Origin: DASXVX01 sp036504075
GTDB lineage: Bacteria; Bacillota; Sulfobacillia; Symbiobacteriales; Symbiobacteriaceae
Direction of reading: 5' to 3'
DNA length: 64,000 nucleotides
NCBI GenBank assembly: GCA_036504075.1
Contig: DASXVX010000013.1
Coordinates: forward strand, 1 to 64,000
Positions within the stretch are counted from its first letter, which is position 1. The number at the start of each line of letters is the position of its first letter. Below are positions 43,615 to 52,859 of the stretch, piece after piece. A model generated the notes under the pieces. The model was given only the letters and a program-made list of their open reading frames with translations. It had not been told where the DNA came from and did not search any database. The translations under genes and the position numbers were made by a program.

Positions 43615-44625
43615 ATGGCAGCTGTTGTGCAGCCGGGAGCCCAGAAAGAGGTCCTCATGGAGGTCCAGGACCTCAAGAAATACTTCCCGATCTCCGGTGG
43701 CGGCATTATCTCCCGCACCGTCGGCCACGTCAAGGCCGTCGACGGCGTCAGCTTCGCCGTGCGGCGTGGCGAGACCCTCGGCCTGGTGGGCGAATCCGGT
43801 TGCGGCAAGACGACGCTGGGCAAGGTCGTTCTGCGCCTGCAGGATGCTACCGCGGGCAAGGTCTTCTTTGAGGGCAAGAACATTTTCAGCGTTAACAAGG
43901 AAGAGATGCGGAAGCTCCGGCGGGAAATGCAGATCATTTTCCAGGATCCGTACGCCTCGCTGAATCCGCGCATGACCGTTGGCGAAATCATCGGCGAACC
44001 GCTCGAGATCCATGGCGTCGCCCGGGGCCAGGAGAAAATGAAGCGGGTTAACAAGTTGCTCGAAGTCGTCGGTCTGGCGCCGTTCCATGCCCGCCGGTAC
44101 CCGCACGAATTCTCCGGCGGCCAGCGGCAGCGCATCGGCATCGCCCGGGCTCTGGCGCTGAACCCGAAGCTGATCGTGTGCGACGAGCCGGTCTCCGCCC
44201 TGGACGTGTCTATCCAGTCCCAGGTGCTCAACCTGCTGGAAGACCTGCAGCAGGAGTTCAACCTGACCTATATCTTTATTGCCCACGGCCTCTCGGTGGT
44301 GAAGCATGTCTCAGATCGCGTCGGCGTCATGTACCTGGGCAAAATGATGGAAATCAGCCCGGCCGCCGAACTGTATGCCAACCCGCTGCATCCGTACACC
44401 GAAGCGCTCATGTCGGCGATTCCCATCCCCGACCCGACGCTGCGGCGGGAGCGCATCGTTCTGGAAGGCGACGTCCCGTCTCCGGTCAACCCGCCGAAGG
44501 GCTGCCGCTTCCACACCCGCTGCCGCTACGCGGCGCAGATGGGCGAAATCTGCCGGACCCAGGAGCCGCTCATGATCGACATGGGCAGCGACCACTGGGT
44601 CGCCTGCCACATGCGGACGAAGTAA
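43615..44625 (+). CDS. oppF: Oligopeptide/dipeptide ABC transporter ATPase (OppF/DppF type)
   Basis: 336 residues. I start at ATG 43615, five bases after the preceding stop. Walker A is GESGCGKT (59-66), signature FSGGQRQRIGIARAL, Walker B LIVCDEPVSALD. The C-terminal Cys motif is CRFHTRCRYAAQMGEIC. It is the second half of the OppDF heterodimer and is co-transcribed with oppD. A terminator follows, so the permeases must come from another locus. Confidence 0.95.
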   Translation: MAAVVQPGAQKEVLMEVQDLKKYFPISGGGIISRTVGHVKAVDGVSFAVRRGETLGLVGESGCGKTTLGKVVLRLQDATAGKVFFEGKNIFSVNKEEMRKLRREMQIIFQDPYASLNPRMTVGEIIGEPLEIHGVARGQEKMKRVNKLLEVVGLAPFHARRYPHEFSGGQRQRIGIARALALNPKLIVCDEPVSALDVSIQSQVLNLLEDLQQEFNLTYIFIAHGLSVVKHVSDRVGVMYLGKMMEISPAAELYANPLHPYTEALMSAIPIPDPTLRRERIVLEGDVPSPVNPPKGCRFHTRCRYAAQMGEICRTQEPLMIDMGSDHWVACHMRTK

Positions 44626-44652
44626 GCGTTTCCTGACCCAAGCGACGCAAAC

Positions 44653-44682
44653 ACCCGGGGCCATTTGGCTCCGGGTTCTTTC
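44653..44682 (+). terminator. Terminator after oppDF
   Basis: ACCCGGGGCC pairs with GGCTCCGGGT around ATTT (one G-T pair), and TCTTTCTTG follows. Confidence 0.8.
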
Positions 44683-44844
44683 TTGCCGGCGCCGGCAGGC
44701 GCTCAGGAGGCAGTCTCATCCTCAGGGAGGAGGGGTCCAATCCATCGAAAGTCTGACCAGGACCAACCCAACCGGGCCATTGCCATAGACTTCCGCTTGT
44801 TACAAACAGCACAAAGTTGCCGCCAGATATGTGAATAAAATCAC

Positions 44845-44873
44845 TTGTCCAGAATCGCCTGCGGCAGTATAAC
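44845..44873 (+). promoter_or_regulatory. Sigma-A-type promoter for the 56-residue gene
   Basis: TTGTCC (44845-44850) and TATAAC (44868-44873) are exactly 17 bp apart, about 38 bp before the start codon. Confidence 0.7.
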
Positions 44874-44910
44874 GAAGATGGAAAACAAAGATCCATAGGA
44901 GGCCTGTCAC

Positions 44911-45081
44911 ATGAATCCGCAGCGGTTACAGAACGGGCATTTTTTGATTCCGGCCACCATGTGCATCAACGGCGAGTGCATCGTCGGACTGAAAGAGGTC
45001 GCTCCGGGCACCGAAGAGTACGAGGAATGGATGCCGCCGGCCAAGGAAACGGCGAAGGAGCCGGCCAAGCAGCAGCACTAG
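44911..45081 (+). CDS. 56-residue protein of unknown function
   Basis: A clear small gene: promoter at 44845, RBS TAGGAGGCC eight bases before ATG, terminator at 45147. The product has a hydrophobic core segment with two Cys (FLIPATMCINGECIVGL), then an acidic stretch (TEEYEEWMPP) and a Lys/Glu/Gln tail ending QQH. Cys18 and Cys23 are separated by four residues, so a metal or disulphide site is conceivable. It has no signal peptide. I recognise no family. Its own promoter and terminator suggest a specific, possibly abundant, product. Confidence 0.75.
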   Translation: MNPQRLQNGHFLIPATMCINGECIVGLKEVAPGTEEYEEWMPPAKETAKEPAKQQH

Positions 45082-45146
45082 GCATCGCCCTTGCCCTGCC
45101 ACGGTCGAAGACGATATAGACTCGCAAGTTGGGCCCCCCCAACAGG

Positions 45147-45178
45147 AACCGCCTCTCCCATCAGTGGGAGAGGCGGTT
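45147..45178 (+). terminator. Terminator after the 56-residue gene
   Basis: AACCGCCTCTCCCA and its exact complement around TCAG, ending in TTT; it can act on both strands. Confidence 0.85.
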
Positions 45179-45199
45179 TGGTTGCTGGCGATAACTGCC

Positions 45200-45493
45200 C
45201 TATACCTGGAATTTGGCAACTACTTCCGTCAGCCGTCGCGCCGTCTCCACCAGCTCCCGGGCCGACTCGGCCACCGTGAGCGTGGTCTCGGCCAGACCGG
45301 TAGTGGCTGAGGAAACCTGGCCTGCGGACTCCGCCGCCTCGCCGGAAAGCCGCGAAACGGTGGTCAGGTGGCTCAGCGCCGAATCGGCTCCGGCGGACAT
45401 TTCCTCGGCGGCGGCCGTGTTCTCCTGAGTGACCATGGCTGTGTTCATGATGCCGCCGGTGACGGTGCCGCCCGCCGCTGCCTTTCCTTCTGC
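45200..45493 (-). pseudogene. C-terminal fragment of a methyl-accepting chemotaxis protein
   Basis: The frame (open from 45493, ATG at 45448) encodes TQENTAAAEEMSAGADSAL, the hallmark of the C-terminal end of chemotaxis receptors, followed by heptad-like helix and a proper stop. The membrane, HAMP and signalling hairpin parts are missing and there is no RBS, so this is a leftover of a deleted receptor gene. No other chemotaxis genes are nearby. Confidence 0.7.
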
Positions 45494-45553
45494 CTAACTA
45501 TTACAAATTCGCACTGGAATCCGGGGAGTCGGGCCGATCCCTGCCATGTAACG

Positions 45554-45583
45554 TTGCCGCTGGTTTTCTGCCTGTGGTAAAAT
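45554..45583 (+). promoter_or_regulatory. Sigma-A-type promoter for gatCAB
   Basis: TTGCCG (45554-45559) and TAAAAT (45578-45583) with an 18-bp spacer, about 65 bp before gatC. Confidence 0.6.
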
Positions 45584-45649
45584 CAAAGGGTTAACTGGGC
45601 GTTGATGTTGAAATGGAATTGAGAGAACGAAAATGGGCGGTGATGAGGG

Positions 45650-45940
45650 ATGGCGCTAACGCGCAGTCAGGTTGAGCATGTCTCCCGGCTGGCCCGCCTG
45701 GGCCTGTCAGAGGTGGAGAAGGAGCATTTGACCGAGCAGTTGAGCCGGATTCTGGAGCATGTGGAAAGCATGAATCGGCTGAATACCACGGACGTGACGC
45801 CGACTTATCACGCGGTGGCGCTGCAGAACGTCCTCCGGGAGGACAAGCCCCACCAGTCCCTGGACCGGGCGAAGGTACTGAGCCAGGCGCCGGAAGCCGA
45901 GGCCGGCTGCTTCAAGGTACCTAAGATCACGGAGGGCTAG
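45650..45940 (+). CDS. gatC: Asp-tRNA(Asn)/Glu-tRNA(Gln) amidotransferase subunit C
   Basis: 96 residues, standard GatC length. It starts LTRSQVEHVSRLARLGLSE and contains the NTTDVTPTYHAV segment that threads between GatA and GatB, then LREDKPHQSLDR. It stabilises the GatCAB complex that converts mischarged Glu-tRNA(Gln), and often Asp-tRNA(Asn), to the correct form. First gene of the gatCAB operon; gatA starts 4 bp after its stop. Confidence 0.97.
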   Translation: MALTRSQVEHVSRLARLGLSEVEKEHLTEQLSRILEHVESMNRLNTTDVTPTYHAVALQNVLREDKPHQSLDRAKVLSQAPEAEAGCFKVPKITEG

Positions 45941-45944
45941 CGCG

Positions 45945-47414
45945 ATGACACATAACCTAAGTGCCTCCCGCCTCAACAAGGCGTTCGCGTCGGGGGAACT
46001 CTCAGCGGTGGAGATCACCGAGGCGTTTCTGGCCAGAATCGAAGCGACCGAGCCTGCTGTGCGGGCGTTTCTCACGGTAACGGCGGACCAGGCCCGAGAC
46101 CGCGCAAAGAAGCTGGACGGCCGGCGTAGAAACGGCGACGGCGAAATCGGCCTGCTGGCCGGTGTGCCGGTAGCGGTGAAGGATAACATGTGCACCGAAG
46201 GGATTCGGACCACCTGTGGCTCCAAAATCCTGGGCGATTATGTGCCGCCTTACGACGCGGATGTCGTGGAGCGCCTCCGGGCCGCGGGCGCCATTATAAT
46301 TGGCAAGACGAACATGGACGAGTTTGCCATGGGCTCTTCGGGCGAGAACTCCGGCTTCTGGCCGACGAAGAACCCGTGGGACCCGGGCCGGATTCCGGGC
46401 GGTTCCTCTTCCGGCTCGGCTGCGGCGGTGGCCGCCGAACAGGTCACGCTCTCTCTGGGATCTGACACGGGCGGCTCGATCCGGCAGCCGGCGGCCATGT
46501 GCGGCATCGTCGGCCTGAAGCCCACCTACGGCTACGTCAGCCGGTACGGCCTGGTGGCTTTCGCCTCCTCGCTGGACCAGATCGGCCCCTTTGCCCGGGA
46601 CGTGGAGGACTGCGCCCGCCTCTTTGAGGTGATCGCCGGCGGCGACCGCCGGGACTCCACCAACGCGGGCCGGACCCCGCCGGCCATCAAACTCGGCGGC
46701 GAACCATCGCTCAAGGGCGTGCGGCTGGGTGTGCCCAGGGAGTACTTCGGGGCGGGCATCGACCCGGAAGTGAAGGCCCGGATCGACGAGGCCATCGTAA
46801 AACTGGCGAGCCTGGGCGCCGAAATTGGCGAGTGCTCGCTTCCGCATACGGAATATGCCCTGTCGGCCTACTACATCCTTGCCCCGGCGGAGTGCTCGGC
46901 CAATCTGGCGCGGTTCGACGGCGTCCGGTACGGCCACCGCACCCTTGATTCCGGCGGCCTCCTGGAGATGTACATGAAGACTCGGCAGGAAGGATTCGGC
47001 GACGAAGTGAAGCGCCGGATCATGATCGGCACGTACGCACTCTCCAGCGGCTACTACGACGCCTACTACAAGAAGGCCCAGCAGGTGCGCACGCTGGTAA
47101 TCCGGGACTTCGAACAGGTCTTCCGGCAGTTCGATGCCCTGATCACCCCGACGTCGCCGATTACCGCCTGGGGCCTGGGCGAGAAGACGGATGATCCGCT
47201 GGCCATGTACCTGGCCGACGCCTGCACGATTCCCGTCAACCTGGCCGGCCTGCCCGGCATTTCCGTGCCGTGCGGCCTGGCGAACGGCATGCCGGTGGGC
47301 CTGCAGCTTATCGGCAAGCATTTCGACGATCACAAGCTGCTGCAGTACGCCTGGGCTTACAGCAAGGCGGCCCCCTTTGATGCGAGGCCCCCGCTGGGAA
47401 AGGGGGACAAGTAG
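45945..47414 (+). CDS. gatA: Asp-tRNA(Asn)/Glu-tRNA(Gln) amidotransferase subunit A
   Basis: 489 residues, an amidase-signature enzyme. The Ser-cisSer-Lys triad lies in AVKDNMCTEG (Lys), GGSSSGSAAAVAA and GSDTGGSIRQPAA (nucleophile Ser). It hydrolyses glutamine and channels ammonia to GatB. It starts at ATG behind GGAGGGCTAGCGCG and ends 2 bp before gatB. Confidence 0.98.
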   Translation: MTHNLSASRLNKAFASGELSAVEITEAFLARIEATEPAVRAFLTVTADQARDRAKKLDGRRRNGDGEIGLLAGVPVAVKDNMCTEGIRTTCGSKILGDYVPPYDADVVERLRAAGAIIIGKTNMDEFAMGSSGENSGFWPTKNPWDPGRIPGGSSSGSAAAVAAEQVTLSLGSDTGGSIRQPAAMCGIVGLKPTYGYVSRYGLVAFASSLDQIGPFARDVEDCARLFEVIAGGDRRDSTNAGRTPPAIKLGGEPSLKGVRLGVPREYFGAGIDPEVKARIDEAIVKLASLGAEIGECSLPHTEYALSAYYILAPAECSANLARFDGVRYGHRTLDSGGLLEMYMKTRQEGFGDEVKRRIMIGTYALSSGYYDAYYKKAQQVRTLVIRDFEQVFRQFDALITPTSPITAWGLGEKTDDPLAMYLADACTIPVNLAGLPGISVPCGLANGMPVGLQLIGKHFDDHKLLQYAWAYSKAAPFDARPPLGKGDK

Positions 47415-47416
47415 AC

Positions 47417-48889
47417 ATGGCGACGAACTGGGAAACCGTCGTTGGGTTGGAAGTCCACGTGGAGCTCTCCACCGAAACCAAAGTCTGGTGCGGCTGCAAA
47501 AACGAGTTTGGCGCCGAGCCGAACGTAAACGTCTGCCCGGTCTGTCTGGCCCTGCCGGGGTCGCTGCCGGTGCTGAACGCTACGGCCCTGCAGTACATCA
47601 TCAAGGCCGGCCTGGCCCTGAACTGCACCATCGCCCACTTCTCGAAGTTTGACCGGAAGAACTACTTCTACCCGGACTCCCCGATGAACTATCAGATCAG
47701 CCAGCTGGACCTACCGCTCTGCCGGAACGGCTGGGTGGAGATTGTGCTGGCCGACGGCTCGACCAAGCGGATTCGCATCAACCGCATCCACCTGGAGAAC
47801 GACGCCGGCAAGCTCCTGCACGCCGGGGACGACGTGGCGGAAGGCGAGTCGTCGCTGGTCGACTTCAACCGGGCGGGCGTGCCGCTGATCGAAATCGTCA
47901 CGGAGCCGGACCTCCGGTCCGCCGAAGAGGCTGGTCTCTTCCTGAACAAGCTGAAGGCCATCATCAAGTATTGCGGCGTCAGCGACGTGAAAATGGAGGA
48001 AGGCTCCATGCGCTGCGACGTCAATACATCGGTGCGGCCCGTGGGCGCCACCGAGTACGGCACCCGCAGCGAACTGAAGAACGTCAACTCCTTCTCGGCG
48101 GCCCTCCGGGGCATCGAGTACGAGGCCAAACGGCACATCGCCCTGATCGAAGCCGGCGGCACCGTGGATCAGGAGACCCGCTCCTGGCGCGACGCCAAGG
48201 GCGTGTCGGTAGTGTTGCGCTCCAAGGAGGAGGCCAACGACTACCGCTACTTCCCCGAACCCGACCTGCCGCCGGTCGTCCTGACGGAGGAGGATATCGA
48301 GCGGGTGCGGGCGACCCTGCCGGAACTGCCGGACGCGATTCTGCGCCGGCTCACGACCGAGTATGGCCTTTCGGCCTACGACGCCGCCGTCATCGTCGCA
48401 GAGAAAGAATCCGCCGAGTGGTTCCATGAAGCGGTCGCACTGGCCGGCGCCGGCAACGCCAAGGCGGTGGCCAACTGGCAGACCAACGAGCTGAACCGGG
48501 TCATGAATGCCAAGGGCCTCGGCCCGGACCAGATTCCGGTGCAGCCGCGGCAACTGGCCGAGTTGCTCCAACTCATGGAGAAAGGCGTCATCACCGGCAA
48601 AATCGCCAAGACCGTGTTTGAGAAGATCGTCGAAACCGGGAAGGACCCGGAGGTGATCGTCAAGGAAGAGGGACTCTCCCAGGTGGCCGACGAAGGCGAA
48701 CTGGCCAAAGTAGCCATGGAAGTCGTGGTGGCCAACCCGAAGGTCATAGAGGACTGGAAGGCCGGCAAGGCGGCCGCGGCCCAGTTCCTGGTCGGCCAGA
48801 TGATGAAGGCAACCCGGGGTCGGGCTAACCCGCAGCTGGCGGTCAAGCTGGTCACCGAAGCGCTCAGGCAGCACACGGGCCAGGCGTAA
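47417..48889 (+). CDS. gatB: Asp-tRNA(Asn)/Glu-tRNA(Gln) amidotransferase subunit B
   Basis: 490 residues. The GatB cradle domain shows VGLEVHVELSTETKVWCGC, CPVCLALPGSLPVLN, YPDSPMNYQISQ and the EGSMRCDVNTSVRP segment; the C-terminal YqeY-like tail domain binds tRNA. It phosphorylates the mischarged glutamyl (or aspartyl) group and uses ammonia from GatA. A CxC (WCGC) and CPVC pair in the N-terminal region suggests bound zinc. Last gene of the operon, followed by a terminator. Confidence 0.98.
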   Translation: MATNWETVVGLEVHVELSTETKVWCGCKNEFGAEPNVNVCPVCLALPGSLPVLNATALQYIIKAGLALNCTIAHFSKFDRKNYFYPDSPMNYQISQLDLPLCRNGWVEIVLADGSTKRIRINRIHLENDAGKLLHAGDDVAEGESSLVDFNRAGVPLIEIVTEPDLRSAEEAGLFLNKLKAIIKYCGVSDVKMEEGSMRCDVNTSVRPVGATEYGTRSELKNVNSFSAALRGIEYEAKRHIALIEAGGTVDQETRSWRDAKGVSVVLRSKEEANDYRYFPEPDLPPVVLTEEDIERVRATLPELPDAILRRLTTEYGLSAYDAAVIVAEKESAEWFHEAVALAGAGNAKAVANWQTNELNRVMNAKGLGPDQIPVQPRQLAELLQLMEKGVITGKIAKTVFEKIVETGKDPEVIVKEEGLSQVADEGELAKVAMEVVVANPKVIEDWKAGKAAAAQFLVGQMMKATRGRANPQLAVKLVTEALRQHTGQA

Positions 48890-48910
48890 TCCTGGTTGCG
48901 CAACACCAAC

Positions 48911-48941
48911 ACCGGCGGGGCCTGTGCCTCGCCGGTTTTTA
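48911..48941 (+). terminator. Terminator after gatCAB
   Basis: ACCGGCG-GGGC pairs with GCCT-CGCCGGT around CTGT, followed by TTTTTATTTG. Confidence 0.9.
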
Positions 48942-49049
48942 TTTGTCACTAAACATGACTGAATACGGAACATTGAAGGGATTCTTTGACCAGCCATCAA
49001 ACATTTAAGATTACGAATCGCACCGACTGGCAGAAAGGGGGGGCGTTGG

Positions 49050-52000
49050 ATGGGGTCCGAACGATCCACGAGGCGGCCTGACACCGCTCACCCCCTCACG
49101 TGGTTCAGCATCACGCTCTCGTTCGCCTTCGCGCTCCTGACGCTCTATATACCGTACCAGTTCCAGGCGCCGGTCTTCCAGTTCGCCTATCCTTACCTGC
49201 GGCTGTTCGGCGTCATGTTTGGCGCCGCCTTCGTGCTGCTGGCTGCCGCAGAGTTCGACATTGGCCTGCCGTCCTGGCTGAACCGGGCGGGCAAGTCCAG
49301 TCTGATCGTGGGCGGCCTTGGCCTGCTGGTGACCGTGGGGATGCGCTCCGCTATGGCCGATCGGGCGGTTTTCTGGGGCGCACTCTCTCTGGCGCTGGTC
49401 GCCAGCATGGTGACGCCTGACCGCGAAGAGGACATCTTCCACGGGTTCTACGTGGTGGCAATGCTGGGGACCGGCCTCGCCGTTGTGTTCCGACTCGGGA
49501 GCCTCGCCACGGTGCTGAAGGCAGACCTCTCCTGGCTGGGGATGCTGACGGCTGCCGCCGCCCTGGTGCAGGCGCTGGGCTTCGCTCGACCCGGACGTCG
49601 GTGGGCTGCGGTGGGGATGCTGATCGCCATGCCGCCGCTGGTCTGGATGAGCTTTGCCTGGCTGGCGATCGACCAATGGACCGGGTTTGTGCTTAACGGC
49701 GTCATGGCGGTCTCAGCGGTGGGCTGGGCGCTGTACGTGATCGCCCCGTGGCAACTGCCGGTCCGGGGCCTCCGGCGCCGGATTCTGGCGCTTTCCATCG
49801 CCCTGTCGGTGTTGCCGACGCTGCTGCTGGGGGCTGTGGCGGTCTATGGGCTGCAATCGTTGAACGAGCGGGAGGCGCGGGAGGCGCTGCAGGTGGCCCG
49901 GCTGGAGGCGGAACGGGAGACCGAGCGGCTGATCATGATCGGCGTACCGCCCGACCCGGACCGGCTCACCCGCTTGCTGCAACAGAACCTCACCTTGCGA
50001 CCGGGCACTACGCCGGTGGTCTACGCCATTGGGCAGCACCCGGTCGCCTGGACAGCGACCGATGGATCTCTGGAAGAGATGGCCCCGGAGGGGCGACGGC
50101 TGGTTACGTATGCGCAGCGGCCTGACCTGGGCCTGGTACTCGCGGTCGTTCAGGATTTGCACGTGGCCTACGACGTGGCCGAATCGACGGCGCTCTCGCT
50201 GCTGCTCGGCGCCCTGTGCATCGCGGGCGTCGCTATCGGCCTCTCCGTTCCGGTATCAGAGCAGTTGACGCACCGCCTCGGGCAAATCCGCCGGGTGGCG
50301 GCGGCGGTTGGCGAGCAGCATTTCGACATGCGGGTGCCCCGGGAGCGCGATGACGATGAAGTCACCGTTCTGGCGATGACGGTCAACGAAATGGCGGCGA
50401 CCCTGGGCGTATACAACCGGGAACTTCAGGCGCAGGCCGAGGAACTTCGGGCGCAAAACGAGGCGCTGACGGCCCAGTCCGAGGAGCTCACCAGCCAGAA
50501 CGACACCTTGCAGGAGCAGCAGGAGGAACTGCGAACCCGGGCCGCACAGCAGGAGGCGGTCTCCGACTTCGGCCAGTTTGCCCTGAAGGGACCCGGCATT
50601 CCCGAACTCATGCGGGAAGCCATCGGACTGCTGCGTTGGTCGCTGGGTCTGGACTTTGTGGCGGTCTGGGAACTGCAGCCGGACGACAAAACCTTGCTGC
50701 TGCGGGAAGGCGTGGGGTGGCAGGATGGCATGGTGGGCACGACAACCCTGACCGGCGAAGAGCACTGTCAGGTGCAAATTCTACGGCAGCCTCAGCCCCT
50801 GATCATGGAAGACCTGGCGGAAGACCGCCACTTCAACTGTCCGTTGCGGGTCCATGACTACGGCATCAATTCGTGCCTGAGCGTCGTCATCCCCTTGCAC
50901 CAGCGGTCCTACGGGGTGCTGAGTGTTTACACCACAAGGGTCCGGTCGTTCACCGCCGACCATGCGTATTTCGTGCAGTCGGTGGCCAACGTGCTGGCCG
51001 CGGCCCTCGGGCGACAACGGGCGGAACTGTTTGCCGATGTGAACCATACGGTGACGGCGATCCTGGCCGAAAGCTCCCTCCTTGACGAAGCCGCCCCCCG
51101 GGTAATGGCGGCGGCCTGTGCGAAACTGGGCTGGGATCTGGGCGACCTCTGGACGTTGGATCAGCAGGAGCAACTGTTACGCTGCGGTTACATATGGCAT
51201 ATCCCCGAGGCCCGAGTTTCGCTCTTTGAGGCGCTGACGTCCGCGGCGACGTACCGTACCGACGAGGGGCTGTTGGGGCAGGTCTGGACTACCGGCGAGG
51301 CGCTCTGGGTGGCAGACGTCAGCACCGACAAGCGGTTCAAACGCGCGCCGTCGGCGGTTAAAGGGGGGCTGCACGGAGCCGTCTTTTTCCCGATTCTACT
51401 GGATGGCGAAGTGGCCGGCGTCATGGAGTTCTATAGCCGGCAGGTCCGGGAAGGCGACGACGACCTGTTGAAGCTCATGAACGGCATTGGCAATCAGATC
51501 GGCCAGTTCCTTGCCCGCAAGCGTTCGGAGGAGGAGCGGGCCCGGGCGCTGGTGCGGGAGCGGGAGGCCCGGCTGCAGGCCGAGCGGGCAGCGGAACAGG
51601 TGCGACGGGTTCAGGCCGTGACGGACGCTGTGCTGGCGCATCTCTCCACCGATGCATTGCTGCCCGAACTGCTGAAGCGGACCCGGGACGCCGTGGCGGC
51701 GGATTCCGGCGGAATTCTCCTGCTGAATGAAGCCCGGACCCATTTGCGGCTGGTGGCCGCCCTGGGCTTGCCCGACGAGGTGGCGCGGCAGGTGGAGATG
51801 CCTGTGGGCCAAGGCTTTTCCGGGCAGATTGCCGCCACCGGTCGGCACGCCATGTCGGGGGATCTCGCCAAAGACCTGGTTCATCCGGCGGTCCAGGGCC
51901 TGGTTCGGGCGGCCGCAGGTGCGCCGCTTCTGGTGGAGGGGCGGGTCATTGGCGTCATCTGGGTGGGTGCGGCGAGTCCACGCCTTTTTACCGAGGACGA

Positions 52001-52844
52001 CGAACGGCTGCTGCAGTTGGTGGCTGACCGCGTTGCCATCGCCATCGACCACGCCCACCTCTACGAGGCAGAAGTGAAAGCCCACAAGGACGTGGAGTCC
52101 AAGTCCAAGGAGATTCAGCAACTGAATGCCGAACTGGAGGCACGGGTGGCCCAGCGGACGGCCCAGCTGGAGACCGCCGTCCGGGAGCTGGAGGCGTTCG
52201 CCTACTCGGTCTCCCACGACCTGCGGGCGCCGCTCCGCTCGATCGACGGGTTCAGCCATGTGCTGCTGGAGGACTACGCCCCCCGGCTGGATGAAGAGGG
52301 CAAGGACGTTTTGAACCGGGTGCGCGCCGCCAGCCAGCGGATGGGGCAGCTGATCGACGCACTCCTGCAGCTTAGCCGGGTGACCCGCAGCGAAATGCAA
52401 ACAGAAACGGTAGACCTCTCCCATTGTGTCCGCACAATTATTTCTGACCTGGAGCGGACCGACCCCACGCGGTGCGTCGCGACCGAGGTCGCCGACGGTC
52501 TGATCGCGAAAGGCGACGGGCGGCTGCTGCGAGTGTTGCTGGAGAACCTGATCGGAAATGCCTGGAAGTTTACCGCCCATAACCCGCAGGCCCGCATCGA
52601 ATTCGGGCAGACCCTGGTCGAGGGCAAACCGGCGTTCTTCGTGCGGGATAACGGCGTCGGTTTCAAGATGGATTATGCCGACAAGCTGTTCCTGCCATTT
52701 CAGCGGCTTCACTCCGACAAGGAGTTTCCCGGTACCGGCATCGGGCTGGCCACAGTTCAGCGCATCATTCTCCGGCACGGGGGCAATATTCGGGCCGAAG
52801 CCGTGCCGGGCCAGGGTGCCACCTTTTACTTCACGCTGGGATAA
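49050..52844 (+). CDS. Large multi-GAF sensor histidine kinase
   Basis: 1264 residues from ATG behind AAAGGGGGGGC. Seven hydrophobic segments (about 18-230) form a 7TM-like module. A further helix near 245-268, an external domain and a second helix (about 380-402) follow, then HAMP (400-455). A coiled coil rich in Glu and Gln covers 455-505 (heptads like LRAQNEALTAQSEEL). Three GAF domains occupy roughly 505-650, 660-810 and 850-1010. The HisKA motif is YSVSHDLRAPLRSIDGF, with His1056, and the HATPase has GTGIGLATVQRIILRHGG. This C-terminus is of the bacteriophytochrome-kinase type. Its partner is the single-domain regulator 15 bp downstream. Confidence 0.93.
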   Translation: MGSERSTRRPDTAHPLTWFSITLSFAFALLTLYIPYQFQAPVFQFAYPYLRLFGVMFGAAFVLLAAAEFDIGLPSWLNRAGKSSLIVGGLGLLVTVGMRSAMADRAVFWGALSLALVASMVTPDREEDIFHGFYVVAMLGTGLAVVFRLGSLATVLKADLSWLGMLTAAAALVQALGFARPGRRWAAVGMLIAMPPLVWMSFAWLAIDQWTGFVLNGVMAVSAVGWALYVIAPWQLPVRGLRRRILALSIALSVLPTLLLGAVAVYGLQSLNEREAREALQVARLEAERETERLIMIGVPPDPDRLTRLLQQNLTLRPGTTPVVYAIGQHPVAWTATDGSLEEMAPEGRRLVTYAQRPDLGLVLAVVQDLHVAYDVAESTALSLLLGALCIAGVAIGLSVPVSEQLTHRLGQIRRVAAAVGEQHFDMRVPRERDDDEVTVLAMTVNEMAATLGVYNRELQAQAEELRAQNEALTAQSEELTSQNDTLQEQQEELRTRAAQQEAVSDFGQFALKGPGIPELMREAIGLLRWSLGLDFVAVWELQPDDKTLLLREGVGWQDGMVGTTTLTGEEHCQVQILRQPQPLIMEDLAEDRHFNCPLRVHDYGINSCLSVVIPLHQRSYGVLSVYTTRVRSFTADHAYFVQSVANVLAAALGRQRAELFADVNHTVTAILAESSLLDEAAPRVMAAACAKLGWDLGDLWTLDQQEQLLRCGYIWHIPEARVSLFEALTSAATYRTDEGLLGQVWTTGEALWVADVSTDKRFKRAPSAVKGGLHGAVFFPILLDGEVAGVMEFYSRQVREGDDDLLKLMNGIGNQIGQFLARKRSEEERARALVREREARLQAERAAEQVRRVQAVTDAVLAHLSTDALLPELLKRTRDAVAADSGGILLLNEARTHLRLVAALGLPDEVARQVEMPVGQGFSGQIAATGRHAMSGDLAKDLVHPAVQGLVRAAAGAPLLVEGRVIGVIWVGAASPRLFTEDDERLLQLVADRVAIAIDHAHLYEAEVKAHKDVESKSKEIQQLNAELEARVAQRTAQLETAVRELEAFAYSVSHDLRAPLRSIDGFSHVLLEDYAPRLDEEGKDVLNRVRAASQRMGQLIDALLQLSRVTRSEMQTETVDLSHCVRTIISDLERTDPTRCVATEVADGLIAKGDGRLLRVLLENLIGNAWKFTAHNPQARIEFGQTLVEGKPAFFVRDNGVGFKMDYADKLFLPFQRLHSDKEFPGTGIGLATVQRIILRHGGNIRAEAVPGQGATFYFTLG

Positions 52845-52859
52845 CGGAGGACACACACC

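Noticed and set aside
45200..45448. Functional small chemotaxis-like protein
   Set aside because: Only the extreme C-terminal end of a receptor is present, without membrane or signalling-tip regions and without an RBS, so a gene fragment is more likely.
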